A stretch of DNA of 64,000 bases from Schistosoma mansoni (taxonomy: Eukaryota > Platyhelminthes > Trematoda > Strigeidida > Schistosomatidae): positions 1 to 64,000 of the forward strand of contig NW_017386126.1 in the NCBI RefSeq assembly GCF_000237925.1, in the 5' to 3' direction. The position numbers were made by a program, and so were the translations under genes. The notes below the pieces were generated by a model, which had not been told where the DNA came from, did no database searches, and saw only the letters and a list, made by a program, of their open reading frames with translations. The first letter of the stretch is position 1, and each line of letters opens with the position of its first letter. Shown here one piece after another: positions 23,295 to 36,300 of the stretch.

Positions 23295-24459
23295 TGAACA
23301 GCAATGTTCGTGCTGTCCTGGAGAACATTTGATCAACTCTCATCATAATTTATTGGTCTAAAATATTTTCGTTGCAGGCTGGTCACATATGTCGAACAGA
23401 GCACTTAACTATTAGACTACTCGGTCGGGGTTCGATAGTATATCAAATCTAACTTCATTCAGTACCAAAAACTGTGGTACAATCTTTTAACCTTCTTGAT
23501 GAAATTGTATCAATACCAAACTAGTTGAGCCCAAACAGTGACGACTTCACAATGGGAAATTACCAATTTATTTCAAAGTAAACCAATGTAGTCAATAATT
23601 CACGAATATCGCCAACACATTTCACAAACCTAAACATCTAAAATATTTTGTAAAAAACGACTACTGATCCTTCAATAAAATATGGAATATTTAGTCAACG
23701 AGAGTGACTGCCTACAATTCGAAGGACCGTTTTGTTTTGCTCAAACTGAATATATGTGGAAATGCAACCATAAACTGACTCACGCGAATCGACATTTATT
23801 TTCTAGTCAATTTCATCTCGTATTTTATAAAACACTGGAATGAATAAGGATACATATTTCGCAACTGTCATTAGATAATACAAAGTCGAGTGAGTCCACC
23901 AAAATACTTGAGTTTCAGCAAGATTTAGCTGTAAATCTGTAGTAAACATAAGTTAGTTACAATTTCATGAAACACTGTTAAATCGCTTTAGCTTACGTAA
24001 ACACATCAGTCGTAATTACCACATCAATGTTATATACGATAATCGGTTCTTTCGATGGTCGGAATAAAAGTGAAGTATTGTAGCCAAACTGGCCCGATTG
24101 AACTTGTTCTAGTATTTCGAAAAATTTATGTACATATAGACATCTTAGCGAAAGTAAGGATATAAGGAAAATCCCAAAAAGAAGTTAGCTAATTCTGTCG
24201 TATGACAAAGGTAAAATTATTCAACTGTTTTCCCTTGCCTTTAATTAATAACATCACTATCACGAGGATTTCGAAATATCACCAAATCGTTCCACATATA
24301 AATTACTTTGATGTTCAATAAAATTAAGAATCCATTTACTGGTTCGTTTCTGGCTAGGGTGAAGTCATTCAACAGCTTTTATGAAGCGAATTGACATTAT
24401 TTGGCCAGTCAATGTTTTGTACCGTACTCGTAATTTTTGCATTTTGGTTATTATCGACT

Positions 24460-25157
24460 TATAAACAAAGGGGAAAGCAAGACTCTCCGATACAATACAG
24501 CATGCATCAATCGAATTACACTTGACGGAGAAGCTGTGGAGAATGTGAAAACCTTTACATATCTGGGCAGCATCATCGAATAACACGGTGGATCTGATGC
24601 AGATGCGAAGGTGCGGACCGGCAAAGCAAGAGCAGCATACCTACAACTGAAGAACATCTGGAAATCAAAACAATTGTCAACCAACACCAAGATCAGAATT
24701 TCCAATACAAATGTCAAGACAGTTCTTCTCTATGGGGCAGAGATGTGGAGAACTACGAAAGCCATTATCCAGAAGATACGGGTATTTATTAACAGTTGTC
24801 TACGCAAAATACTTCAGATCCGTTGGCCAGACACTATCAGCGACAAATTACTGTGGGAGAGAACAAACCAGATTTCATTGGAGGAAGAAATCAGGAAGAA
24901 GCGATGGAAGTGGATGGAACACACTGAGGAAATCATCCAAAAGCGTCACATGGCAAGCCCTCACATGGGATCACGAAGACCAAATGAGAGTAGGAAGACC
25001 AAAGAACACATTACGTCGAGAAATGGAGATAGACATGAAAAGAATAAACAAAAGTTGAATAGAACTAGAAAGGAAGGCCCCGGACAGAGTGGGTTGGAGA
25101 ATGCTGGTCGGCGTCTTATGCTCCATTGGGAGTAACAGGCGTAAGTAAGTAAGTAGG
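24460..25157 (+). mobile_element. 5'-truncated RTE LINE copy with target duplication
   Basis: This is the last 0.7 kb of the same RTE family as 45907-49109, matching it from 48416 to the gtaagtaagt tail. It is flanked by the 11-bp duplication tattatcgact (24449-24459 and 25158-25168). It encodes the end of the reverse transcriptase region and the C-terminal [10 protein letters not shown] box in shifted frames; the longest open piece is 24611-25135. Truncation by incomplete reverse transcription is normal for this clade. Confidence 0.92.
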
Positions 25158-25639
25158 TATTATCGACTAACGTAATTCTAAATTTTCCAAGTTCATCATT
25201 TGTTCATAAAAATAAATATGCTTTTTATGATAATAAATTAGTGAATGGTATTAATATGAATAGTTAATCAATCCTGTCGTTAAAGTCGAGGAATTCATGA
25301 CTCAGGAAGAAAACTTCTATTTCATCCGAAACCTCGAAATCTACGGCAAAAACGGTTGGGATCTCATAAATTTTATTGTAAAATTAGAAAAAACAAAAAA
25401 CCATATGTTACATATTACATTCAGAAAATAAAAAAGAAGAAAAGATAACTGATGAGATCATTGTATTTTAAGTGCTCGAATTTCATTGACAGCGAAATCA
25501 CGTCTGTGAAACAGATTTAATGAAAAATATTAAAATATAATTAATATATTGATGAATTTATCTTAAAAGTACTTTTTTAAAAGAATAAAAAACGATAATG
25601 AACATTGAAAAAAACGTTGAAACAATGACGACAATGACG

Positions 25640-25807
25640 ACTAGGTCAAATCTCGCGAGGCGGGATCGTGGATACGCACTGCTGAGGAGTCCCATAATAG
25701 AACGAAACGGCCATCCAGTGCTTCCAGGTTTTCCAGGGTGGTCTATCTTCAATTGACTTATGATTTCAACTATGAAATTACTGAAATCTCCACAAAACCC
25801 CTTCTGA
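25640..25807 (+). mobile_element. Family B hammerhead SINE, 5'-truncated
   Basis: It starts within the region after the B box (aatctcgcgaggcgggatcg). The hammerhead is at 25675-25722 (GCACTG, CTGAGGA, gtcccataatagaac, GAAACGGCCATC, cagtgc). The tail runs to cacaaaaccccttctga. It lies downstream of COG4 exon 17. Confidence 0.8.
25675..25722 (+). ncRNA. Hammerhead-like ribozyme, family B
   Basis: Stem I GCACTG/CAGTGC is exact and the core CTGAGGA is intact. Stem II has one mismatch (gtcc/gaac). The cleavage triplet is AUC and the palindromic stem III is weakened. Confidence 0.65.
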
Positions 25808-26193
25808 TCTAAATCATAAATGTTTTTTAATGATAGCACAACTACTTAGAAACAATAAGTAGTTTTCCTGTTGATATCCGAATGGATCATTAACAGGAAA
25901 ATTATTATGGAAATATAATAAAAAATCAGACTTATTGAGTGATCATTCTTTTCATTAGATGGAACTCTATAGAAGAAATTAATCAGAGACGATAGAATGA
26001 AACTTTATTCAAAATCAAAGTTATTTGAAACATATTAATAAAAGAACAAAGTCAAAATAAACATAACACACTTATGGACAAATTATGACCGCATTATAAT
26101 TCAATACAATTTTAATTTAGTATTGTCGTTCCATTACATACTATTGAGCATGAACTAGAACGACACAAGGTATATCTAACAGTGAAATAATTT

Positions 26194-26431
26194 CAGAAGG
26201 GGTTTTGTGGAGATTTCAGTATTTTCATAGTTAAAAGCATGAGTCAATTGAAGCTAGACCACCAGGGAAAACGTGGAAGCACTGGACGGCCAGTTCGTCC
26301 TATTGTGGGACTCCTCAGCAGTGCGCATCCACGATCCTGCACTCGCGAGATTCGAACCTAGGACCCACCAGTCTCGCATCAGAGCACTTAATCGATAGAC
26401 CACTGAGACGGCAGGCCACTGAGACGGCAGG
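26194..26431 (-). mobile_element. Family B hammerhead SINE
   Basis: On the minus strand: head ctcagtggtctatcgatt, B box ggttcgaatctc, then the hammerhead. The hammerhead has gcactg, CTGAGGA (26318-26312), gtcccacaataggac, GAACTGGCCGTC and cagtgc. The tail is ccaccctggt-like, caattgactcatg, and cacaaaaccccttctga. The outer 16 bp cactgagacggcaggc are doubled at the head end. Confidence 0.82.
26276..26329 (-). ncRNA. Hammerhead-like ribozyme, family B
   Basis: Stem I GCACTG pairs exactly with CAGTGC. The core CTGAGGA fits CUGANGA, and stem II is gtcc/ggac. The third strand reads GAACTGGCCGTC where other copies have GAAACGGCCGTC, so stem III is altered. Confidence 0.7.
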
Positions 26432-26599
26432 CATCCATGGTGTTAATGTCTAACTTCAACCAATCCACGAAATTGAACAACCGTTCACCAATGGTCTTCA
26501 GTGAGTTCCTATCTCACAACAGACGTGGTTGAACAACACTCGTCACTGCTTCTCAGTAGAACTCCAGGAAGTACCTCTTGAAGTCAGTCACTAGTGAGC

Positions 26600-26627
26600 A
26601 TATTATTATTATTATTATTATTATTAC
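26600..26627. repeat. (ATT)n microsatellite
   Basis: Nine ATT units abutting the family B scrap at 26628. Confidence 0.95.
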
Positions 26628-26677
26628 CAGAAGGGGAGTCCCACAAAAGGACGAAACGGCCGTCCAGTGCTTCCAGA
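26628..26677 (+). mobile_element. Family B SINE scrap
   Basis: ccagaagggg (the outer end in inverse orientation) is joined directly to agtcccacaaaaggacgaaa and ggccgtccagtgcttcc. The 5' ribozyme strand is missing. It follows an ATT microsatellite. Confidence 0.7.
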
Positions 26678-27258
26678 TGCGTTCTATGTGATGTTAACGT
26701 AGGTTAGAACCACAGAGTCAATATTGCTGTAATTAAGTGTAAGGTCCTAAAAGAGAGTGGTAAGTCGATGAATAATACGCTTACTTTATTCAATGCTTAC
26801 ACAGATAATGAATAATGAATAGAATTGTAGTAGGTTGGAAGACGGTTAAGAAGCTCAAAAAAAATTCTTATCAGTCCATGAAGTTACTAACTATTTGATT
26901 GAGCTATGTCATAGGTTGGAATTTTCATAATCTGAATGATAATGTATCAATGTACCAGAAAAGTATTTAACGAATACCTTGTTCGTTTTAAAAGACACAG
27001 ATACAAAGCAACATTGATTGATTCCCCTACTTTTACGAATTCAACTATGTTAAATCAGCTAATTTAGTATTGAATGATGCCGTAAAATCAAAGAAATAGA
27101 TTGAAGATATCTGTTTTAACGTGAGTTCCTTCGCATTCATTAAGTATCTCAAAGAAGTCACTTTTGCAATAATGGCTTTTCAATACATAAAGAATCAAAA
27201 TCAAAAATGTTCGAAATTGATAAGTTAACACGAAAGATTTTCGATAAATAGAAAGTCA

Positions 27259-27372
27259 TTATGCCTCCTTATATATGTATACAATATTAAACCTTAGAGA
27301 TAAACTACTTCTGACCTCGTGTGCAGTAAGACGCCAATTAGAACTATTCCAATAATAATGGACTTCTTCAAC
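27259..27372 (-). CDS. COG4: COG4 exon 17 (stop codon)
   Basis: This exon is 114 bp including the TAA at 27261-27259. [20 protein letters not shown] matches human [24 protein letters not shown]. After SLSLRF the tail NIVYIYKEA differs from human RIDFRSEDIKRLRL. No canonical AATAAA was seen just downstream. Confidence 0.9.
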   Translation of the reverse strand, partial: VEEVHYYWNSSNWRLTAHEVRSSLSLRFNIVYIYKEA

Positions 27373-30300
27373 CTGGAAAACCGCAAACATATTGTAAACA
27401 AAAGCATAACAAACAAAAGGCGAACTGCTCTATTGCTTGTGATTGATGTTTTAGAATAACAGGAAACTAGACAACGTTAATAACATTATCAGAAGGGGTT
27501 TTGTGGAGATTTAGTATTTTCATAGTTGAAAGCGTGAGTCAATTGAAGCTAGACCACCAGGGAAAGCCTGGAAGGTCGTTTCGTCATATTTTCTATCGGT
27601 TAAGTGCTCATGCACGAGACTGGTAGGTCCTGGGTTCGAATCTCGTGAGGCGAGGTCGTGGATGCTCACTGATGTGGAATCCCACAATAGAACGAAACGG
27701 CCGTCCAGTGCTTCCACATTTTCCCTGGTGGTCTAGCTTCAATTGACTCACGCTTTCAACATTAATAACGCTGAGAAAAAAAAGACTGATAGGTTTTTCT
27801 TGGTTAGATTACAATAGTTGAAATATTTATCGGCTACCTGAGATTAACCTCAAAGCTTAAAAAAATATACACTATTCCCGACCGTTGCTGCTACCTTGAC
27901 GTGGTGGTCGGGCTTGCCTATCGTAATGAACCAATCGAGCTATACTGGCTGGAACAATTGTTCCTCAAGGTCCTATCATGCCATTAAGACCACTTCTAAC
28001 CCAATTTCCTTTTCAGGTACCTCTAGAAGAACCCTTCCACGGTATGGGTAACCGGGAAGTGATAACTGCTCTCATACCTCTAACAGCACTTAAGACCACT
28101 GGACTGAGTAGGTGATTTATTCAAGAAAATATTTTGTTCCACACTTGTTAAAATCAAGATCAGTTTACTTAGATCATTTGTAATCTACAATTTTTCTCAA
28201 TATAAAAATTAAAATCTTTGAACTGATAAGAAAATAATTTTGAACTCACTCGATCCAAATTTAAAAGTCTACAGATCTGTAAACTACGCGTGAAATAATC
28301 ACGCAAAGAACTGTAAGATATCGATGTTAAATAGGCAAACAAATTATGATATTCTTTCTCTAATTGAATAGCTCCAAACTATTTTGAACAAAAAGAAAAA
28401 AGATTGAATAGAATTCAATATGAAAAAAGTAAAAGGCATAGGACATAAATGAACATCAAAATGGAAATATCCCATAGTAACAAGAAATGAACTTACTCTA
28501 CTGAATGATTTCCTTTGAATAAATTGATCAAGTTGATGCAAAATTTCGTTTATGAGAATCAATACAAACCGATCGTTATTCTCAATTGATAAGACAGACT
28601 ATAATGAGGGTAAGAACAAAAGAAACAAACAGTTCATTTGATAATAATAAATAGCTGCTCATTATTGTACATTTTAATTAAAACATCTACGAAAATCCTT
28701 CGGAAGCACATACAGATTCAGTTTGGAAAAGACAAGAGGCTTGATGGCCTGAGTGAGTCCTGGCAATGATGGTCTCTCAGCTGATTATTCAACGTCATGA
28801 CTTTTATCATACAGAAAAAAACTACGATCACGAAAGGTAATACTGATTAGAAGATATTGGATAGAAATTATAAGCAACAAAATAATAAGAACTATGTACA
28901 TATCCTTTAAAGTCAGTGAAAACTACTGAGTCTTTCAAAGTTCTGTATTTTACATATAGATATACATCACTTTATACTATAAAGTGAATGATCAAGATAA
29001 CGCCGAAATTATAAAATCAATAAACTTAAAGATGATAGCTAAAAGTGTATGGAATGAATTCGGTAGATATTTTGCTGTTATATCCCGAAGAGAATTATGA
29101 GTGGTACCTTTTGGATCAATACCATGTGTGTATTTTTTTATTGTATAATTGTTAAGTAACTAAACTATTCATATTCATGTTCCTTTTATTATGAGCTTTA
29201 TTTTGACCTATGAACTATTATTATACGATTTACCTTTCTTGAGTTAGACCCTGTCTACCAAATAGTATATCCCTTATTTACAGCCACAATTGACTGAATC
29301 TTGTATAAATGTTATTTTCTATTTTATGGTACGATGTAGTCTGTTTGATTGGTATATAAACTCAGTATGTTTGAAATATATACCGCTGAGGCTGAGATTG
29401 GTGTTCTGGACTTAACTGGCTGGGCTAGGCAGAAAGCAGGACCAATAAGTACTCTAGACTGCTTGTAAGGGTTTCGTGTGTCATTGGTCCAATCGATAAG
29501 TCACTGCTCTCCAATTGGCGGAATCATCACGTCATAAATTAATCGGGGCACAAACCACAAAATGTAACAAATGGAGTTTACGGGTTATAACAGTTGCCCA
29601 TATCGTAAGTGCTGAAAATCCTATTCTTCAATTCATCTAGTATCATAGATAAGCGCTTTGGAGCAATAAAGTAGAACAAAATAAAAGCTTCAGTTAATGC
29701 GAATGTGGTAAACATATCTCTTTATTAAACAAAACACAAAAAAATAATCTAGTTATGAAATCATGAAAGCTGTATTTGAAAAAATTAAATAGTTGTCAAG
29801 AGAGTCAGTCAGCTATAACGTAGGACTAGGCACATTTATGTTTCACTCCAAGTTGTCAAGAAAGCAATCATGTGGTCAACGAGCACGTTAGTCAGTCACA
29901 TAATTTAGTTATAATCCGGTTTTCCAGCGTTATTATTATTATCATCAAGTATTCTTGTAAAAACAATAGACGTGCAACAAAACGATTTATATGAATTTGC
30001 GTATTCACAAATTATATAGCTACAGTTACATAAACAGTATGATTATAAAAAATAACTAAAGTATCAAACTTTAATACCCTAAATGGTTTAAGAAAATCCT
30101 CTGTATGAGCTATACATGATTCAATCCATCTATCATTAGCAGCGAAAACATCTAAATCCTCCTGAAATAAAAGTAAAAAATAAACAGAAGAAATAATATC
30201 ATGAAAAATGGTTTCACCAAATAAATATTGTTATTTTCATACTTCAAATCATGAGTCAATTGAAGCTAGACCACCATGAAAAACCTGGAAGCACTGGACG

Positions 30301-33300
30301 GCCGTTTCGTTCTATTATGGGACTCCTCAGCAGTGCGCGTACACGATCCCGCACTCGCGAGATTATTATGAATATTATTATGGATATGATTAAATAAGAA
30401 ATAATAAAATTCATGTCATCGAAAATCTAAATAAAGACCCCTATCAATTTTTTTCATTATAGGAATCGCACATGTGACACAAGCTTCTTGATCAGTCATC
30501 GTGATGTGAGTTGAAACTGTCCCTAGGTTAGGGTTAGAGTTATAAACTGATATTCAAGTTGATGACATAAGTATCAATATTTTTTTCAGTAGATAATACA
30601 GAAAATGACAAAAATGGCCAAGGTAGTATATCAGACCAGACAACATAAATCACGAGCAGGAATATTGTGTGATAAATTGGCAGGTACTCATAAGTAATAT
30701 ACTTGGAATAACTGCATAAATATCACAGGCCTCGTCATTGGTACATAACCACAGGAACCTCATTCATATTCACTAGGTAAGAGTCTACATCTCTTTTCAA
30801 CTCATAACTGTTAGCAATTTATCAGGTTATTGTAAAATCGCCATAAAAATTCTAGAATTGAAGCGATTTTCATCATTAGTTCAGATTTTCTTCTACATAT
30901 AATTCCCTGAAACGAAGTAAATTTACAAACTGAAAAGAATTAATACCATTTTATTAGACTGAAGCCAGGTTATCATCACTTGTCAAAGAAAAAATGTTTG
31001 TAAATAGGCTAGGGACTAGTGAATCTGTACGTCAAAGACAGTGAATTAAGATTTCCAGGCAGAGAAACGGAAATATACAGTCGGTACTATTCTACTAGAA
31101 ACTCAATGATAGTAGTTATGTAGTGAACAGAACACCTGCTACAGCCAACGCCTCCCCGCCAGAACACTCCACTCGACGACACCTCTCCGCACCAGACTGC
31201 CCCAACCAACACCTCAACTCCAGACCCGCAGCGGCGTTCCCCTCCTGGTTAGCAGCGACACCAAATGTAGTGAACAAAACACCGGTTGGGGATAATCGAA
31301 TGTATTTAGACACAAATTACAGACTATCTCACTAAATTCTGATAACCATATAGCAAGCAGTTTAATTTGCAAAATAACCATCAATTGTCTCAATCTTCAC
31401 TGTTCCTTCTGTAAATATCAACCCATCTTCTTTAATTTTATTGTTTGTGCACTTTCCCACCAATCGCGCTTCGTTTCAGTTCTTTCCTTATCGGTCTTCT
31501 GCCAAAATACATTCTATGTCTAACCATCACCATATACTACTTATATGGATATAAGTGGACGACACTACTGTTATATGTTGGCTACGTAAGTAAAACCAAT
31601 ATTTCCCTTAGTAACTATAACCTATGTTCAAGATCGAAACACCAAAGCTACAAGACCGTAACAGTCTAAAGACTTTCAAAACACTGGTAGAGTAGTAAAA
31701 AAATAACACATGACAAAGTATTCTACTATTCAAAAATTCCACACTATCATGAAGTACTAGTAAAAAAGATAACTATGATGTAAGAACAAATAAAAAGGAC
31801 GTTGTCTAAAGCGGTAGTTAACTGATTAAGGGATTTGGTTTTCAGCAATTACGTTCTAATTCTGAGTTCCGCCCCACAAAACTCAGTCTGGGTAACTAGG
31901 TCGTATCAGACACTTGAATTATGATTGGAAATCAAGTATCCAGTAGTGAGTTAATGACGTTTGAACGTCATAACAACTAATCCCAATTTAACAAACACTA
32001 AATGAGCTATATGCATTTATCTGATAATAGCCATTACAGTTTACTACTCAAATCTTAGACAAGCTAAGCTTTAAAAATACCTTGAAGGTGTTGTCTTACA
32101 TATGTAAGGGTAAAAAATAAGCCGAAAAAACAATTAAGTCAAGTCAATACGAACCACTGTAATCTGGTATGAAAAACCACATTAAGCATTAGTAATAATA
32201 AGTTTACTGTATTGATAAAGGAAACTTTTATTTTTCGTCACTTGGAAAGGAAGTATATAAGGATAAATAGATCATGGTGATTACAGGAAAAAAATAGAAC
32301 TAAATAATGCTTCACACTCTTACCTCAAGTAAGTCATATTTCAATGACTTGAAAACATTTAACAATGTTTTTACTTGACTTTGAATAACACTAGTTGAAA
32401 GATGCTCGAAGGCAGAATCAAGTAATGCTTGAAGTTGATCTGAGATAGAAACTTTAATTCCGTGATACACATCTTACATGAGATGGAAAAAAGCTTGTAA
32501 AAATTAATCCAACAGAGACAACAAGCAAAAATGGGAATTGTAAGGAATGAAATTATAATCACAAGGGGTTTTGCGGAGATTTCAGCATTTTCCATAGTTG
32601 AAATCATGAGTCAATTGAAGCTAGACCACCATGGAAAACCTGGACGGCCGTTTCGTCCTATTATGGGACTCCTCAGCAGGGCGCGTCCACGATCCTGCAC
32701 TCGCGAGATCCGAAACCAGAACCTACTAGTCTCGCGCCAAAGCATTCAACCGAGACTAGTGGGTCCTGGGTTCGAATCTCGCGAGTGCAGGATCGTGGAT
32801 GGTTGCAGTATTTTAATTCGTAACAGTGTTGTTTAAAATAGAAAAGATTAGGCTCGACAAAATGTGGATCCATGGGATAAAATATTACCAAGGTAATAGG
32901 GAAACATAGGACCTGATGAAAGACGAAGAGTGAACGCACCTGGGTCAGTCGATGAGAACGATTCTGAACCATTTCACCCAGTAATTAACAACTAGCTACG
33001 ACAATCTCACGGATCCCTGTAGTTAAGTGTACAGTACAGTCAAACTTCATAAACTGATTCTAAATTTTCAAGCATGCTCAAAATACGAAAGTAATGAGGA
33101 ATCTACTTAGAAAAAAGGGAGAGCAAGTTCATATTACAGTAATTTAACTAGAAAAGTGAACTCTTCATCCTCACTCTTGACATAACCCGACCGTTGCTGC
33201 TACCTTGATGTGGTGGTCGGGCTTGCCTATTGTGATGAACCAATCAAGCTATACTAGTTGAAACAATCGTTCCTCAAGATCCTACCATGCCAGACTGGTC

Positions 33301-36300
33301 GGTTGAAGAGCGGTAAGACTAAAAGCAGCAAGCCAAACGTCCAAAATCGTTCTGCTGACTGTACAGAGGTGTGACAGCGGTAAGGTGTTTCCTTCAAACA
33401 ACCAGCGTAACAGCGATGCTGCCTTCCCACAAGGAGGGGTAGGGTTAGAAAAGATCGACCCTAAAAATGTACACCTCGCCTTATCCCACGGATATCCGTC
33501 TCCGGCGGTAAGGTCCTTTGAAGAACGGAGCTAATACGTCAAAAAGCCCCCACAAAAATGCCGTGCGTGACCGGTCTCAAGCAGTTGTCCCTTGGGCTCT
33601 GCGGTCACGCTCCCAGGTCGTTAAGACCAACATTAATCCAACTTCCTTTTCAGGTCCCTCAAGAAATATCCTTCCACGGTGTGGGCAGCCGGGAAGTGAT
33701 ATTATCCCTCATACCCGTAACTAATTCTAAACAATCATCACTGAATTGTTCTAAGTCTTCTATATCGATTTTCAAGTGATCTGCATTTTATGTAAACTCT
33801 TCACAACTATAATTATCACACGATCCATTTTATTCTGTTTCCGAACTTCATTTAATTACTCCCTCACTCCCATATGTTTTGAATTCCATTTTTAAACGAC
33901 CTCACACCTGTTTAGTTACAGATATACATATACAGAGTTATTATTTTTATTAATCGTAGTCATTTTAATTCTTTCCCATCAATGACAATTGTTTCACATT
34001 GTCATACCTCAATATTACATTTCAATACATATATAGTCGTAAGCAGCAGATGGGAAACCACGAAATTTGGGTTCATACTATTCTGACTTAATTGTTCATC
34101 TGGCTTTATTCAAATTCGTGATCGGAACCAACTTCATGAGACCAGTTAAACATGTTGTCCGAAAACACATTTTTACCAAAAACCGATATATCGGTTCAAG
34201 ATTGACTAAACACTCAAAAAACTAATGTTAGATAGATATTAAATTTCGAGAACTATTCTCTAGTGAATCACTACATATATTTGTATTACGTACTTATTAG
34301 ATATTTAGTTTATTGAATCTTTATTATTGAACCAATTATAAACTTCCTTTAACACGAACGTTGCTGCTACCTTGACGACAAGACTGGAAGCAGCAAACCC
34401 AAGGTCCGAAGGCGAAGTAGTACTGCCGACTGTACAGAAGTGAGACGGCAGTAAGGTGTTTCCTTCAGACAATCAGCATGGCAGCGATGCTGCCTTCCCA
34501 CAAGGAGGGGTAGGGTTAGAAAAGGTCGACCCTAAAAATGCACACCTCGCCTTATCCCACGGATATCCGTCTCCGGCGGTAAGGTCCTTTGAAAAACAGA
34601 GCTAACACGTCAGAAATCCCCCACAAAAAGGCAGTTTTTTCTGGGGCACTGCGGTCACTCTCAGGTCGTTAAGACCAACGGTAACCCAACTTCCTTTTCA
34701 GGTACCTCAGGAAATACCCTTTCACGGTGTGGGCAGCCCTCATACCCGTAACTGCGCACAAGACCAAGTTGGTCACATTCAAATCCTTCCTATACCTCCT
34801 GATAACGCGTCTCCACGACTAACCCTTCTCACGTCCTTTTATCACCTCGCACCGCTAGGGCAAACGATTCGAGTACACGGAACGTTATTCCTGGTCTCCT
34901 GAAACGATGCCCTAAACTGCATGTAGGAACTTTTAACGTCCGAACATTGTGACAAATAGGACAACAGGCCTCCTTAGCTAGGACTTTAGAATCTCGCACC
35001 ATCGATGTATGTTGCGTCTCCGAAACGCGCATACAAGATCTGAGTAGCGTCATTCATTTGACTTCACCATATCAAAATAAAGAACCATCTCAATACACGC
35101 TTTGTGTATCTGGAAGCCATGATGCTGCTTCCCGTGGCCTCGCTGGAGTAGGTATGGCATTAAGTCCTAGGGCAGAACTAGCTCTTTTAGACTGGATCCC
35201 AGTAGACAGTCGTTTGTGCGCTGTCCGACTAAACGGGACAGTAAGTACTCAGAAAGATAGGGACACTCGTCGTTGCCTCTTCGTCGTCTCTGCCTACTCT
35301 TCCACTGACTGCAGCTCAGATGATATAAAAGATGTTTTTACAGAAAACTTTCCGACCTTCTCCGAAAAGATAGGCGCTCTGATGTAGTAATACTGGCTGG
35401 TGACTTTAATGCTCAAGTAGGTAAACTAAGCGAAAGACACCTGGATGGATCTTATGGTGTCGTGGCGGAAAGAACAGAAAATGGTGACCGTCTGTTGCAG
35501 TTATGCCCAGACAACCGCCTGTTTCTTTCAAATACTAACTTTAAGCACAAGGAAAAACATATTTTGACATGGCGACCCCCGAATTTGTCCCAGCGTTGGA
35601 CCCAATTAGATCACATCGCTATCAGCCACCGATGGAGGAGCTCGATAGAAGGCTGTCGCTCATTCTGGAGCACATGTTTAGATTCAGATCATGCTCTAGT
35701 GCGAGCACGTATCTGTCTGCGTCTTACTGGACGTAGGAAAGACACTGCAGGGAAGCCTCTAAGGGTTCTACATAATGATAGGCAAGCTAAGAATATATTT
35801 CAGGAACAACTAGAAACACAGTTAGGCAGCCATGAATAAATAAATGTCGAGAACGGAGTTGGATGAAGAACGCTAGTTGGCAGCTTATGATCCTCGACGT
35901 GAAGTAACAAGCGTAAGTAAGTCTTAAACTTCACAGGTGTAGAACGCGTGTATTTGTCATAACCCGTTATAAATATTCAATCCAACCTAGCTAAATAAAA
36001 CTGAATATATTTGAATTAGTTATATATCAGATCGTACTATTAAATATAAACCTATAAGTTACAGCCATTGTAGTCTAATCAAAAATGGAAGCGACTATTT
36101 ATTGTTTCACTAAATGATAAATGGGAATATGCATAGAAACACAAGATGTAAATTATTAAACACTTAAAATCATAGAAAAAGTTAAAAACATACATTAAGT
36201 TTCTGTGAATTGATTTCTTGATTTTGATAAAGTAAATTTAATTCACTTTCAAGATGATTAACAAGAGACAGTAAATTCTTTTGAGATGCTTCAATACTAT

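Noticed and set aside
26600-26627. CRISPR-like or direct-repeat array
   Set aside because: It is a simple ATT microsatellite; no spaced direct repeats were found in the window, which is eukaryotic.
31116-31335. Overlapping open frames in the GC-rich block on both strands
   Set aside because: GC-rich DNA has few stops; the block is part of a repeat, so coding is not supported.
32371-32607. 78-codon minus-strand frame over COG4 exon 13
   Set aside because: Different reading frame from the one homologous to COG4, and it runs through the splice acceptor.
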